DNA of 64,000 nucleotides from Lachnospiraceae bacterium UBA7202 (GCA_002490705.1 DKUO01000021.1:1-64000), one strand, 5' to 3'; positions 8,023-17,663 are shown, numbered from the stretch's first letter. Notes: a model not told the origin generated them from the sequence alone. A program made the numbers and translations.

Positions 8023-11000
8023 TCATACTCCCCCCACCAGCAGCCTCTCCTCCATCTTCCCAAGCGCCTCCTGCGTGAGCATAATCAACGTCTCCTCATC
8101 CTTCTCGATCACCCCGCACTTCCGGTAACTTAAATAGAAGGCCGGGCCGCCCTTGGGATCGAATTTCAATTTCCCGTTATAATCACTGATCAGAAGCGGT
8201 ATGTTTTCCACCCGGATCGGCGCGTCAGGCCGCAGGGTAAAGCTCACCCGCTCGTTCTTTCCCTTTACCTCCGGCATATACAATCGGTGGGCATGGGCCC
8301 GGATCAATGCGATCCGAAGAAGATTCTCCACCGACTTTGGAACTTGACCGAACCGGTCGATCAGTTCCTCCCGCATATCGTCGCATTCCCGCTCGTTCTC
8401 AATACCCGCAATCCGCTTGTAGATATCCAGCTTCTGCACCTCGTTTACGATGTATTCCGGCGGAATGTACGCATCCACGTCCAGATCCACAAGGGTATTG
8501 AAATCTTCGATTACGGAAATTCCCTTCTTCGTCTTAACCGCCTCGTTCAACATTTTGCAATAGAGGTCATAGCCCACCGCCTGCATATGTCCGTGCTGGC
8601 TCTTTCCGAGAAGATTGCCTGCCCCGCGGATTTCCAGATCCCGCATGGCGATCTTAAAACCGCTTCCCAGTTCCGTAAATTCCCGGATGGCCTCCAGACG
8701 CTTCTCCGCCACTTCCTTGAGCACCTTATCCCTCTTGTACATAAGGAACGCGTAAGCCGTCCGGTTAGAACGCCCCACACGGCCACGAAGCTGATAGAGC
8801 TGGGACAATCCCATCTGATCGGAGTCGTGGATAATCATGGTATTCACATTGGAGATATCCAGCCCTGTCTCAATGATAGTAGTAGATACCAGCACGTCGA
8901 TCTCGCCACCCACAAAATCGTACATAATCCGTTCCAGCTCCGCCTCTTTCATCTGCCCGTGAGCGAAAGCCACATCCGCCTCCGGCACCAATTCGCTGAT
9001 TGATGCGGCCACATCGGCTATGTTGTTGACACGGTTATAGACATAATAAACCTGTCCGTTTCTGGCAAGCTCCCTGACGATAGCCTCCCTGACGATCTCT
9101 TCATTGTATTCACAGACAAAGGTCTGAATCGGCAGCCGGTCCTCCGGCGCCTCCTCCAGCACGCTCATATCCCGGATTCCTACTAAACTCATGTGCAACG
9201 TTCTGGGAATGGGGGTAGCCGTCAAAGTCAGCACATCCACATTCTCTTTCAGCTTCTTGATCTTCTCCTTATGGGCCACGCCGAAACGCTGCTCCTCGTC
9301 GATAATCAACAGCCCCAAATCCTTATATTCCACATCGGCCGAAAGCACCCGGTGCGTGCCGATCACAATGTCCACCATGCCTTTTTTCAAATCCGCTATG
9401 GTCTTTTTCTGCTCCGCCACAGTGCGGAAACGGGAGAGCAGGTCGATCCGCACGGGAAAATCCTTCATTCTCTGTACGAAGGTGTGATAATGCTGCTGCG
9501 CAAGGATTGTAGTCGGCACCAGATAAACCACCTGTTTATTCTCCTGTACCGCCTTGAAAGCGGCGCGGATGGCAATCTCCGTCTTTCCGTAGCCCACGTC
9601 GCCGCAGATCAGGCGGTCCATGATTTTATCGCTCTCCATATCCTTCTTGGTGGCGATAATAGCCGCCGTCTGATCCTCCGTCTCCTCAAAGGGAAACATC
9701 TCCTCAAACTCCCTCTGCCAGATCGTATCCCGCCCGTAGCAGTAGCCTTTCCCCTCCTGTCTGGCCGCATAGAGCTCCACCAGATCGCCGGCAATCTCCT
9801 CCACCGCTGTGCGCACCTTGGTTTTCGTTCTGGTCCATTCCTGCGTGCCCAGCTTGTTGAGCTTGGGCTTCGTCCCACCCTCCGCCGAGGCGTATTTTTG
9901 TATCACGTCAAGCCCGGTCGCCAGCACATAAAGAATACCGCCGTCCCGGTAAGAAATCTTCATGTAGTCTTTTACCACATGCTCCACTTCCACCTTCTCG
10001 ATCCCCTGATAAACCCCGAGGCCGTGGCTTTCATGGACCACATAGTCGCCCACCTTCAGATCGTTGAAATCATTGATTTTCTGTCCTTCGTAATGCTTTT
10101 TCTTTCTCTTTTTCTTCTTTTCCGCCCCGAAGATATCACTCTCCGCAATCACCATAAATTGCAGCAGGGGATACTCAAACCCTTTGCGCACTCTGCCGTA
10201 GGCGCACATCACCTCTCCGGGCTGTACTTCCCGCATGGGGTCTTCCGTATAAAACGCACTGATCTCCTGCTCCCGCAAATCTTCCGCCAGCCGTTTTGCA
10301 CGGGTGCGGGAACCGGAAAGCAGCAGAATGCGATAACCCTTTTTCTTATAGGCTTTCAGATCCTTTACCAGTGCGTCAAAGCTGTTATTATAAGAGGGCA
10401 GGCTTCTCGCCTGCACGGCAAACTTTTGATCCGCCTTCAAAATCGGATTTTTTCCCTCCATGGCGGAGAGATTCACCACCCTCATATGTTCCAGCTTAGC
10501 CGCCACCGACGACGCCGAAAACAAAACATCCATCTGGCCCGGCAGGATATAGCCCTTCTCGGCACGATGCGCCATGCTCTCTCGAAATTCCAATTCCACC
10601 GCGTCCACATGCTCTTTGATCCGAAGGGGCTCATCGAGAAAAACGATGGATTCCTCCCCCTCAAAACAGGACGCAAAGGACGTAAGCTCCGGATAAAAAT
10701 AGCGCACATAACTCTCCAGATTTACCGCATTATAAGAAACGCCCAGCTCCACAAGGGCCTCTGTGAGTTCTTTCACCTGTGTTTCGATGCGGTGCGCCTC
10801 CTCGGTTTTCATCTGCTTCCTGAGGATTTCCGCCTGCTTTTTCCCCTCTTTTTGAATCTTTTTCAGGCCGTCCGCCAGTTCCTCCTTCGACAAAATCAGT
10901 TCTGTGGCAGGATAAATACGCACCGACTCCAGCTTTTCAATGGAACGCTGGCTCAAGACATCAAAACTGCGGATGGACTCCACCTCGTCGCCCCACAGCT

Positions 11001-11574
11001 CAATCCTGTAAGGATTTTCCTCCGTCAAATCAAAAATATCTATAATGCCGCCCCGGATACTGAACTGCCCCGGCGCTTCCACCTGATCGCCTCTCTCGTA
11101 GCCGAGCCCGGAAAGCTCCGCCGCCAGTCTGCTCTCCGACAAGACGGATTCCCTGCTTATGGAAATCACATGTTCCCGCCAGTCCTCCATGGACGCCTGC
11201 GGTGCCATCAGCGCATCGTAAGTCGTGATCACCGTCAGGGGCGTTTCCTCCGCCAATCTGCGGAAGACCTTGATCCGCTCCTTCGTCAGCTGGTTGCCGT
11301 GGATATCCGCCTGAAAGAAAATCAGGTCCTTAGCCGGATACAGCATCACATTCCGGTCATAAAACCGGTAGTCCTCATACATTTCCTTCGCCCGCAAATC
11401 GTTGTACGTGACGATCAGTTTGCGGCGGAACCCGTCTCCCAGCCCATAGATCATATGCAGTTTCTGAGAATCCGCGCAGCCGCTCAAGGCTACAGATGTT
11501 TTCCCTCCCGCAAGGAGTTTTCGGATCTCTTCATATTCTCCTAACTCCGAAAGCGGAGTCAATAATGCTCTCAT
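8023..11574 (-). CDS. mfd: Transcription-repair coupling factor
   Basis: A 1183-residue Mfd, full length for the family. It recognises RNA polymerase stalled at DNA lesions, displaces it and recruits UvrA. Domains in order: the degenerate UvrB-like N-terminal module (~1-350), the RNA-polymerase-interacting Tudor-like domain (GDYVVHESHGLGVYQG, ~500), the RecG-like translocase with Walker A GDVGYGKTE and the DEEQ box IDEEQRFGV, motif VI QLRGRVGRSN, and the C-terminal TRCF domain. Thirteen bases separate it from the pth stop, a pth-mfd arrangement common in Firmicutes. Confidence 0.97.
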   Translation of the reverse strand: MRALLTPLSELGEYEEIRKLLAGGKTSVALSGCADSQKLHMIYGLGDGFRRKLIVTYNDLRAKEMYEDYRFYDRNVMLYPAKDLIFFQADIHGNQLTKERIKVFRRLAEETPLTVITTYDALMAPQASMEDWREHVISISRESVLSESRLAAELSGLGYERGDQVEAPGQFSIRGGIIDIFDLTEENPYRIELWGDEVESIRSFDVLSQRSIEKLESVRIYPATELILSKEELADGLKKIQKEGKKQAEILRKQMKTEEAHRIETQVKELTEALVELGVSYNAVNLESYVRYFYPELTSFASCFEGEESIVFLDEPLRIKEHVDAVELEFRESMAHRAEKGYILPGQMDVLFSASSVAAKLEHMRVVNLSAMEGKNPILKADQKFAVQARSLPSYNNSFDALVKDLKAYKKKGYRILLLSGSRTRAKRLAEDLREQEISAFYTEDPMREVQPGEVMCAYGRVRKGFEYPLLQFMVIAESDIFGAEKKKKRKKKHYEGQKINDFNDLKVGDYVVHESHGLGVYQGIEKVEVEHVVKDYMKISYRDGGILYVLATGLDVIQKYASAEGGTKPKLNKLGTQEWTRTKTKVRTAVEEIAGDLVELYAARQEGKGYCYGRDTIWQREFEEMFPFEETEDQTAAIIATKKDMESDKIMDRLICGDVGYGKTEIAIRAAFKAVQENKQVVYLVPTTILAQQHYHTFVQRMKDFPVRIDLLSRFRTVAEQKKTIADLKKGMVDIVIGTHRVLSADVEYKDLGLLIIDEEQRFGVAHKEKIKKLKENVDVLTLTATPIPRTLHMSLVGIRDMSVLEEAPEDRLPIQTFVCEYNEEIVREAIVRELARNGQVYYVYNRVNNIADVAASISELVPEADVAFAHGQMKEAELERIMYDFVGGEIDVLVSTTIIETGLDISNVNTMIIHDSDQMGLSQLYQLRGRVGRSNRTAYAFLMYKRDKVLKEVAEKRLEAIREFTELGSGFKIAMRDLEIRGAGNLLGKSQHGHMQAVGYDLYCKMLNEAVKTKKGISVIEDFNTLVDLDVDAYIPPEYIVNEVQKLDIYKRIAGIENERECDDMREELIDRFGQVPKSVENLLRIALIRAHAHRLYMPEVKGKNERVSFTLRPDAPIRVENIPLLISDYNGKLKFDPKGGPAFYLSYRKCGVIEKDEETLIMLTQEALGKMEERLLVGGV

Positions 11575-11587
11575 GCAAACCTCTTTC

Positions 11588-12175
11588 TTACGATTCCTTC
11601 GTCGGACGCTTGTGGGTATTATATTTGTTCATAGCAGCGTCAGGCCCTTCCGCAATGATTGTCTCAATGGCAAGAGCCGCCGTCCTCACGCTTTCGATCA
11701 CAGCGTCCCGCTCCTCCTGCAAAAAATGTCCCAGCACATAATCCGCCAAATCAAGTTTGGGCGGCTTATCTCCCACCCCCATACGCACCCGTATAAAGGA
11801 GTCGTGGCCCAGATGCAAAATAATGTTTTTTAGGCCGTTATGTCCGCCGGCGCTCCCCCGCTTGCGAATCCGAATCTGTCCCACGTCAAGGCTGATATCG
11901 TCGGAAATCACAATCAGTTCACTCTTCTCGTCCACCTTATAAAAGTCTATGACGGACCGGACGCTCTCACCACTCAAATTCATGTAAGTGAGCGGCTTTA
12001 CCAGAACCACTTTCTGTCCCGCCACGATGCCTTTTCCGATCACAGCCTTATGCTTTTTTTCCCCCAGCACAATGTCGTTTTTTTCCGCAACGGCGTCGAT
12101 CACTTCAAATCCGATATTGTGTCTGGTATTGACATATTTTCTGTCGGGATTCCCCAATCCTACGATAATATACAT
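11588..12175 (-). CDS. pth: Peptidyl-tRNA hydrolase
   Basis: A 195-residue Pth that releases peptides from prematurely dissociated peptidyl-tRNA. Visible are the IVGLGNPDRKYVNTRHNIGF start with its catalytic His, then VLVKPLTYMNLSGESV, ISDDISLDVGQIRIR and GSAGGHNGLKNI. The ATG at 12175 begins the conserved MYIIVGLGNP and follows AGGGGTCATT; an in-frame extension upstream has no family similarity. It precedes mfd on the same strand. Confidence 0.95.
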   Translation of the reverse strand: MYIIVGLGNPDRKYVNTRHNIGFEVIDAVAEKNDIVLGEKKHKAVIGKGIVAGQKVVLVKPLTYMNLSGESVRSVIDFYKVDEKSELIVISDDISLDVGQIRIRKRGSAGGHNGLKNIILHLGHDSFIRVRMGVGDKPPKLDLADYVLGHFLQEERDAVIESVRTAALAIETIIAEGPDAAMNKYNTHKRPTKES

Positions 12176-12259
12176 AATGACCCCTATTCTATATGCTATC
12201 TGTTCCATTTTAACAATATCTTTGCCGCATAACAAGTCCATTCTTATTCTGGCTTTAAC

Positions 12260-12293
12260 AAAAAAGAGAGACCCATTGATCAATGAATCTCTC
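12260..12293 (-). terminator. Terminator of the ten-gene importer/ATP-grasp operon
   Basis: On the minus strand GAGAGA and TCTCTC bracket a self-complementary CATTGATCAATG core, followed by a run of six T. It lies ~50 bases past the last hydrolase stop and before pth. Confidence 0.75.
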
Positions 12294-12342
12294 CCTGTTA
12301 TCTTATTCTTCCTTTTATCTTTTACTTGCACGACACCTCATT

Positions 12343-13275
12343 TTACTCCTCCCGCACCACCAGCTTAAACACCGCCGTGTTGGAATAGGTAAGCGGCTCC
12401 CCGTGCATAAAGAACACGATGCCGTCCACAGGCGCCCGCAGTTCTTCCATAACCTCCCCCTCATAGGCGTCAAGAATGCGGGCTAAGACCTGTCCCTGTT
12501 CCACCTCCGCTCCCACCTCGACCAGCGGATCAAACAGCCCGGCCTTGCCTGTCCTGACAGAAACCATGTCCACATCCCGAACCACGCAGGAATGATACCC
12601 GTCATGCCCGTGATAGTCCAGAATGCCCTGTTTATTCAGAAAGGTCAAAATCCCGCGGATCGCCTCCCCGGCGCTTTTCTTATCCACTCTGGTTGTGACA
12701 GTCGTATACATGCTGAAAGCCTGCGTCTCCCAAATCTGCCAGTTATAGTTTAACGTCGTGGTATCATAGGGCCGCACCTGACGCAGGACCACATAGGGCA
12801 TACCGAATTGCTTCGCAAGCTCCTGATCCTCAAAACCCGTGGACATCATACGCACATGAGGCATAAATTCACCGGGCATATAAAAGGAGGTGAACTGAAT
12901 GCCGAAACGATACTTTGAGATCACCTGAAATACCCCGTCCGCGATACGCTGAGTCGTCTCCCCCAAACGGTATCCCGGAAACATGCGGTTAATGTCCGTG
13001 TTATCCACCGGCCAAAACCGTTTTTGCGTGTTGACTGAGTAAGGATTGACACAGGGAATCACCAGAATTTTATATCCGGCTGCCAGCTTCCCCGCCTCCT
13101 CCATCTGCTTTAATTTTCTGACGATCCGGGCGCAGCAGTACAGCTGCTGCACCTCATTGCCCCGCATACTTCCCACGATGCAGACCGCCTCTTTTCCTTC
13201 CCCGAATTCATAGCCTGTCACGCGGAAATGATCTCTGTACAATCCCTTGATCTCATAGATGATAACCTTTTTCAT
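12343..13275 (-). CDS. AstE/AspA-family (M14-like) zinc hydrolase, second copy
   Basis: A 310-residue protein of the succinylglutamate desuccinylase/aspartoacylase family, homologous to the gene directly upstream. Family landmarks are IVGSMRGNEVQQLY at the zinc-site position, PCVNPYSVNTQKRFWPVD and DINRMFPGYRLGE. The first zinc motif reads GSMRGNE rather than the usual GxHGxE, with Arg replacing His, and the IDIHAS strand of the other copy reads IQFTSF. Activity is therefore doubtful. The C-terminal beta domain (APVDGIVFFMHGEPL) is retained. The start overlaps the upstream stop (ATGA), with GGGAGGAGAA before it. It is the last gene of the operon. Confidence 0.8.
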   Translation of the reverse strand: MKKVIIYEIKGLYRDHFRVTGYEFGEGKEAVCIVGSMRGNEVQQLYCCARIVRKLKQMEEAGKLAAGYKILVIPCVNPYSVNTQKRFWPVDNTDINRMFPGYRLGETTQRIADGVFQVISKYRFGIQFTSFYMPGEFMPHVRMMSTGFEDQELAKQFGMPYVVLRQVRPYDTTTLNYNWQIWETQAFSMYTTVTTRVDKKSAGEAIRGILTFLNKQGILDYHGHDGYHSCVVRDVDMVSVRTGKAGLFDPLVEVGAEVEQGQVLARILDAYEGEVMEELRAPVDGIVFFMHGEPLTYSNTAVFKLVVREE

Positions 13276-14234
13276 TTCTCCTCCCAACGATCCCCGCAGG
13301 CTTTTTTGCAAAGCAGTCTCCCGATCAAAGAGCCCTCGTCCACCACTGGATACTCCCTGATCGTAAATAAAATCCCGTCCACAGGGGCGATCACTTCATT
13401 TAACACCGTCCCTGTCAGCGGGTCAATGATCTGCCCGATCTTCTCCCCCTTATGCAGACATTCCCAGTGCTTTACATCCGGCACAAAGATACCTCCGGTA
13501 GCCGCATTGAGATAAACCACATCGTCGGGATCTTTAGATATAATGGGCCTTCTGACTGCTGCCGTCTCTCCTTCCCAAAGGCCGAGCCTGTTCATCAAAT
13601 GGAGAATTCCGTCCACCAATTGCTCCCCATATGACTTTGTAATGCGCATACCCACTCCCATCTCAACTACCAGCGTCGGCGTACCGGTGCTGTTTAAGCT
13701 GTAGGCCAGCGTGGATTCCAGCACCGTGTTCGCCCCATGCACCCAGATAAAATCCACACCCGTTTCTTTCGCCAAGGGAACTAATTCCCGCTCGTGCAGC
13801 TCATTGACGCGGATCTGCGGAATCTCCGTGAGAAAAATATTGCTGGCATGAATGTCCAGCACCACCGCCGAGCCCGCCAGAGCCTGCACGACCCGGGAAG
13901 CCAGATACTCCGTCATATTACCGTCCTGACAGCCCGGGAACAGCCGGTTCATATCCAGATCAAAAGCTGGAATGCCTCTCGTAATGGAGTCGATTCCCAA
14001 AGGATTTAACGCCGGATAGATATCAACGATTCCCCTAAGGTTCTCCCTCTTCTGCATAATCCGTCTTGCCAGTTCACAGCAGACATACTGTCCCTCCAGC
14101 TCATCCCCGTGTATGCCGGTCACAATGCTGATTCTCTTTTCACTACCGCTCTTTTTCTCCGGCTCAATCCGGTGCCTTCTGATGAAAAGCGTTTCGTCCG
14201 CCGGCAGGGCGATCGACGTCACTGTCTCTATCAT
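13272..14234 (-). CDS. AstE/AspA-family (M14-like) zinc hydrolase, first copy
   Basis: A 320-residue aspartoacylase/succinylglutamate desuccinylase-family enzyme. The zinc site is intact: VTGIHGDELEGQ supplies His and Glu, and VLDIHASN the second His. PALNPLGIDS and DLDMNRLFPG provide substrate-binding residues, and VVEMGVG the region of the catalytic Glu. The C-terminal APVDGILFTIREYPVV is the lipoyl-like beta domain. Characterised relatives cleave an N-acyl group from an amino acid. It sits 12 bases after the transglutaminase-like gene and is coupled to a second, more diverged copy. The substrate is unknown. Confidence 0.88.
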   Translation of the reverse strand: MIETVTSIALPADETLFIRRHRIEPEKKSGSEKRISIVTGIHGDELEGQYVCCELARRIMQKRENLRGIVDIYPALNPLGIDSITRGIPAFDLDMNRLFPGCQDGNMTEYLASRVVQALAGSAVVLDIHASNIFLTEIPQIRVNELHERELVPLAKETGVDFIWVHGANTVLESTLAYSLNSTGTPTLVVEMGVGMRITKSYGEQLVDGILHLMNRLGLWEGETAAVRRPIISKDPDDVVYLNAATGGIFVPDVKHWECLHKGEKIGQIIDPLTGTVLNEVIAPVDGILFTIREYPVVDEGSLIGRLLCKKACGDRWEEK

Positions 14235-14246
14235 GGTTCACCTCAT

Positions 14247-15044
14247 TTACTTTTCTGTCTTTTCCTCATTTACAATCACTTCTATGGTCTGTGTCTGTGT
14301 ACCGCCGCCGTGCATAATCCCGCGGTTGATCAGACAGTCTGAGGCTTCCCTGCCCACGCCGATTTTGATATAAGATTCCTCCACCAGACTGTCATTGGTA
14401 GGGTCCAGGCCATACCAAAACCCCTGATGCAGTACCTCAACCCATGCGTGGCTTGCTCCCTCTCCAATTAACATCCCCGTCACATAGCGGGCCGGAATCC
14501 CTTCCATGTGAAGCAGCGCAATGAAAATATGGGCATAATCCTGACACACGCCCTTTCCAAGACGCCATGCTTCCTCCGCAGTCGTGTGCATATCGGTAAC
14601 GCCCTTTTCATACCCGAAATCCTGATACAGCCTGTGCATCAAAAAGAGACTTTTCTCATAGTCGCTCTCCGGCATTTCTTTTCCAATTTCGGCATGATAA
14701 GCGCGCAATTCCTCCCCCGCCTGATTCAGTCCATGGGGATGCCTGTAGATGGCCGTCTGATCCTCATTGGCCCCCTCTTCCCAGATCGAAAGCCCTGTGC
14801 GGACTTTCCCCGTAATCCGAAAAGAAAAGGTATGGTGTAGAATATCATCTCTCCCATAAATCTGCCGGTTTCCGAAGGAATCCGTTCCGATGCTGTAGGG
14901 TACGGCGGGCGTCAATGCCACTGATACCCCCTCCACCCTCTGACGCAGGGTATTTTGCGGAAAACATTTTATGGTAAAATGGCAAAGGGATACCGCCTCC
15001 GAATAATCAATTTTCATAAAATAATCAAAATGCAGTCGTTTCAC
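14247..15044 (-). CDS. Transglutaminase-like cysteine peptidase (COG1305 type)
   Basis: A 265-residue cytoplasmic protein. The N-terminal ~120 residues are the beta-sandwich found before bacterial transglutaminase cores (HFDYFMKIDYSEAVSLCHF). The core has the full triad: Cys167 in GVCQDYAH, His199 in ASHAWVEV and Asp214 in GLDPTND. The GTG at 15044 is chosen for the AAGAGGTG site before it and its 13-base spacing from the alpha-E stop. In other bacteria this type travels with circularly permuted ATP-grasp and alpha-E genes, as here. It probably cleaves or forms an amide on the product of that pair. Confidence 0.88.
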   Translation of the reverse strand: MKRLHFDYFMKIDYSEAVSLCHFTIKCFPQNTLRQRVEGVSVALTPAVPYSIGTDSFGNRQIYGRDDILHHTFSFRITGKVRTGLSIWEEGANEDQTAIYRHPHGLNQAGEELRAYHAEIGKEMPESDYEKSLFLMHRLYQDFGYEKGVTDMHTTAEEAWRLGKGVCQDYAHIFIALLHMEGIPARYVTGMLIGEGASHAWVEVLHQGFWYGLDPTNDSLVEESYIKIGVGREASDCLINRGIMHGGGTQTQTIEVIVNEEKTEK

Positions 15045-15057
15045 AACACACCTCTTG

Positions 15058-15720
15058 CTATAAAATTGTCTCCACCTCATGTACGATCCGGTAAAAATCC
15101 GGGTTTGGCTTTTGCGCCAATTCCTCAACCACTTTCAGCTTTTCCGGCTCGTATTCCAGACCGCTTCTCTCCACCCGGGGAATCATGCGGTGTACCTCCC
15201 GGAGCAGCTCCTGTCCGGCCACCCCTAATCTTGCATAGAGATCGATCCGCTCAATGCGCTTACCGGCCTTGATGATATTCCGAACCTGTTCGGAATCAAT
15301 CTGATCGTCCGCAATTCCCCAAAAAGCCAGCAGATCGTCCGTCACATGCTGTAACTCGATTAACGGCGCCTTACTGGCGCTGGCCTTATTCATTTCGTAG
15401 ACCGCAAGCTGTATGTAAGACAGTGCCTCCGAGCCGATACTTTCCCGAAGCACCACCGCATTATCATAGGCTCTGTCCAGATTGCTGATGATGGAGTCCG
15501 GATTCTCTTTATCAAAAGGATACATCTGCAAAAAAGTATCCTTGTCACCGTAGATATCCGGGATATCTATCTTTTTACAAAATTCACTGTAGCTGTCTCT
15601 GATCTCATCAATCATGACGTCAAAGCTTTCGCAAAACATACGAAGCGTCGTATAAACCCGCTCCGTATATCTTCCCAGCCAATACAGCCGGTCCGCCTGT
15701 TCTACTGAGATAATACCCAT
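15058..15720 (-). CDS. Alpha-E domain protein (COG2307), short form
   Basis: A 220-residue all-helical alpha-E protein. The start ISVEQADRLYWLGRYTERVYTTLRMF is the family hallmark, and ARLGVAGQELLREVHRMI lies near the end. Family members are usually ~300 residues, so this is a compact version. Function is unknown; it is nearly always encoded next to the circularly permuted ATP-grasp enzyme and probably acts in the same complex. It overlaps that gene by 19 bases. Confidence 0.88.
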   Translation of the reverse strand: MGIISVEQADRLYWLGRYTERVYTTLRMFCESFDVMIDEIRDSYSEFCKKIDIPDIYGDKDTFLQMYPFDKENPDSIISNLDRAYDNAVVLRESIGSEALSYIQLAVYEMNKASASKAPLIELQHVTDDLLAFWGIADDQIDSEQVRNIIKAGKRIERIDLYARLGVAGQELLREVHRMIPRVERSGLEYEPEKLKVVEELAQKPNPDFYRIVHEVETIL

Positions 15721-17033
15721 GTATCCTTAAATCCTCCTCCCTGAGATGAATTGACAATAAACGAATCGGGATTTCTGGAAAAACGCGTCAGACCGCTCTT
15801 CCACACGACGGGCTCCTCCGCCATCAGCACAAAGGCCCTCAAATCCGCTTTCCGGGGAATCACGCTTCCCTCCTCCAAAATATCCAGATCCTGAAAGTCA
15901 ATGATCTCCTGTGCGATAAATCTTCGGGGTTCCTTTTGTAACAGCGCAATAAAATCCTCCTTCTGGGTCTTCGACATGCTTCTGCCGAACACCACGCCAT
16001 AGCCGCCGGCCTCCGCCACATCCTTGAGCACCAGCTCATCGAAATGGGCCAGTACATACTGCATATCCTCCTCATAGAAGGGCAGATAGGTAGGAGCGTT
16101 TGGCAGAATCGGTTCTTCATCCAGATAATATTTGATCATCTTTGGCACGAAATAATAAATCCCCTTGTCATCCGCCACCCCGTTGCCGGGCGCGTTGATA
16201 AGCGCCACATTGCCCTTGCGGAACACATCATAAATGTGAGGAATGCCGATCAACGACTCCGGGTTAAAATTCATGGGATCCAGATACTCGTCCGATATCC
16301 GTCTGTATACCGCACCTACCCGCTCCCGTCTGCCGTCCACCGCCACATAGTAGAGCTTATCGTCCTCCACCATAAGCTCAGAGCCGTTTGCCAGATGGGC
16401 GCCCGTCTTCTCCGCCAGATAGGAATGCTCAAAATAGGCCGCATTGTATCTCCCCGGTGTGAGAATGACCGTATGCCCTCCGGTATTCACATAATCCATG
16501 GTATGCCGCAACAGCGCCGCATAATTTCTGTTGTCTTCCAGATGATTGTCATGAAACGTGTTCGGCGAGCTTCTCCTGCAAAACTCTCTGGCAATCATGG
16601 GATAGGACGCGCCCGAGGGCACGCGTAAATTGTCCTCAAGAATGTACCATACGCCGTCCTTTCCCTTTACCAGATCAATCCCCGAAATATGCGAATAAAT
16701 TCCCTTTACCGGCGTCACGCCCTCGCACTCCGCCATATAGCCGCTGGAGGCAAAGATAAAATCTTCCGGCACAATTCCATCCTTTACAATCTGCTTTTTA
16801 CTGTAAATATCCTTTAAAAAGAGATTTAACGCCAGAACGCGCTGTTTTAAACCGCGTTCCAAAAAAGCAAACTCACCGCATTCTATTACCCTTGGGATAG
16901 CGTCAAAAGGGAAAAGCTGCTCTCTGAAAACCTGATTCTTATAAATACCGAATTTTACGCCGTAGCGCGCCAAAAGTTCATTCACCGTATCCGTGTGCTG
17001 TAACAGTTCTAATCCGCTTGTTCGTTCGTCCAT
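15702..17033 (-). CDS. Circularly permuted ATP-grasp protein (COG2308)
   Basis: A 443-residue circularly permuted ATP-grasp enzyme. Recognisable segments are ILEDNLRVPSGASYPMI, TPGRYNAAYFEHSYLAE, LINAPGNGVADDKGIYYFVP, ELVLKDVAEAGGYGVVFG and KADLRAFVLMAEEPVV. ATP-grasp enzymes join a carboxylate, activated as acyl phosphate, to an amine or thiol. The substrates of this family are not established. Its start overlaps the kinase-like gene by 25 bases and its end overlaps the alpha-E gene, so the three proteins are probably made in fixed ratio. It is the likely ligase of the operon. Confidence 0.9.
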   Translation of the reverse strand: MDERTSGLELLQHTDTVNELLARYGVKFGIYKNQVFREQLFPFDAIPRVIECGEFAFLERGLKQRVLALNLFLKDIYSKKQIVKDGIVPEDFIFASSGYMAECEGVTPVKGIYSHISGIDLVKGKDGVWYILEDNLRVPSGASYPMIAREFCRRSSPNTFHDNHLEDNRNYAALLRHTMDYVNTGGHTVILTPGRYNAAYFEHSYLAEKTGAHLANGSELMVEDDKLYYVAVDGRRERVGAVYRRISDEYLDPMNFNPESLIGIPHIYDVFRKGNVALINAPGNGVADDKGIYYFVPKMIKYYLDEEPILPNAPTYLPFYEEDMQYVLAHFDELVLKDVAEAGGYGVVFGRSMSKTQKEDFIALLQKEPRRFIAQEIIDFQDLDILEEGSVIPRKADLRAFVLMAEEPVVWKSGLTRFSRNPDSFIVNSSQGGGFKDTWVLSQ

Positions 17034-17632
17034 AGTACGCCCCCATATAAATCCAACACCAGCTTCACCAGAATTTCAGCTGTCTTTTCTATTCCAAAGC
17101 GGCTCGAGTCGATCAACAGATCCCGATTGGAAAATGCGTCCGTATATTCCGGGCAGTATCTTCTGTGATACAGTTCTCTGGAACGGTCAACCTCCCGGAT
17201 CATCTTCCTCGCCGTCTTTTCTTCCATCTTTAAAATTTCCGTACAGTTTTTCAGCCGCTTCTCATAAGGCGCGTAAATATACACCCTGAGGTGGTTTTTC
17301 CAGTCTGCCAAAATGGACTCCGCGCATCTTCCCACAATAATGCAGGATTCCTTCTTCGCCAAATCCTCTATGATATTTTTCTGGATGCTGAAAATCTCAT
17401 CCTGCATATTGGAAACACCCATTCCCAGCGGGTACTGCCTCTTAAAATAAATGAAGTTGGCGTTCTCCTCTTTCTGGCTGATCACGGACACCGGAAGCCC
17501 CATCCGTTTCGCTGTTTCTTCCACAATGTCCCTGTCGTAAAATTCAATTCCCAGTTTCTCAGCCATCTGCTTTGCAATGGTGCGTCCCATACTGCCAAAC
17601 TGTCTCGAAACCGTAACCACATACTGTTCCAT
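17009..17632 (-). CDS. Cytidylate-kinase-like P-loop protein
   Basis: A 207-residue protein of the cytidylate-kinase-like family. The N-terminus (VVTVSRQFGSMGRTIAKQMA) carries a Walker-A-like loop of the form SRQFGSxG in place of GxxxxGKS, followed by EFYDRDIVEETAKRMGL and CIIVGRCAESIL. The ATG at 17632 follows GGGAGGTAAGA. True CMP kinase genes usually sit elsewhere, and this paralogous family has no assigned substrate. Location between the amino-acid permeases and the ATP-grasp gene, with a 25-base overlap, implies a role in the same pathway, perhaps phosphorylating the imported compound or an intermediate. Confidence 0.82.
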   Translation of the reverse strand: MEQYVVTVSRQFGSMGRTIAKQMAEKLGIEFYDRDIVEETAKRMGLPVSVISQKEENANFIYFKRQYPLGMGVSNMQDEIFSIQKNIIEDLAKKESCIIVGRCAESILADWKNHLRVYIYAPYEKRLKNCTEILKMEEKTARKMIREVDRSRELYHRRYCPEYTDAFSNRDLLIDSSRFGIEKTAEILVKLVLDLYGGVLWTNEQAD

Positions 17633-17663
17633 TCTTACCTCCCTGCCAATGCCGTTTCCACAG

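Noticed and set aside
9193..11544. A 783-codon open frame on the plus strand
   Set aside because: It is exactly antisense to mfd, which has full domain support. The translation is low-complexity His/Leu/Arg-rich, typical of a shadow frame.
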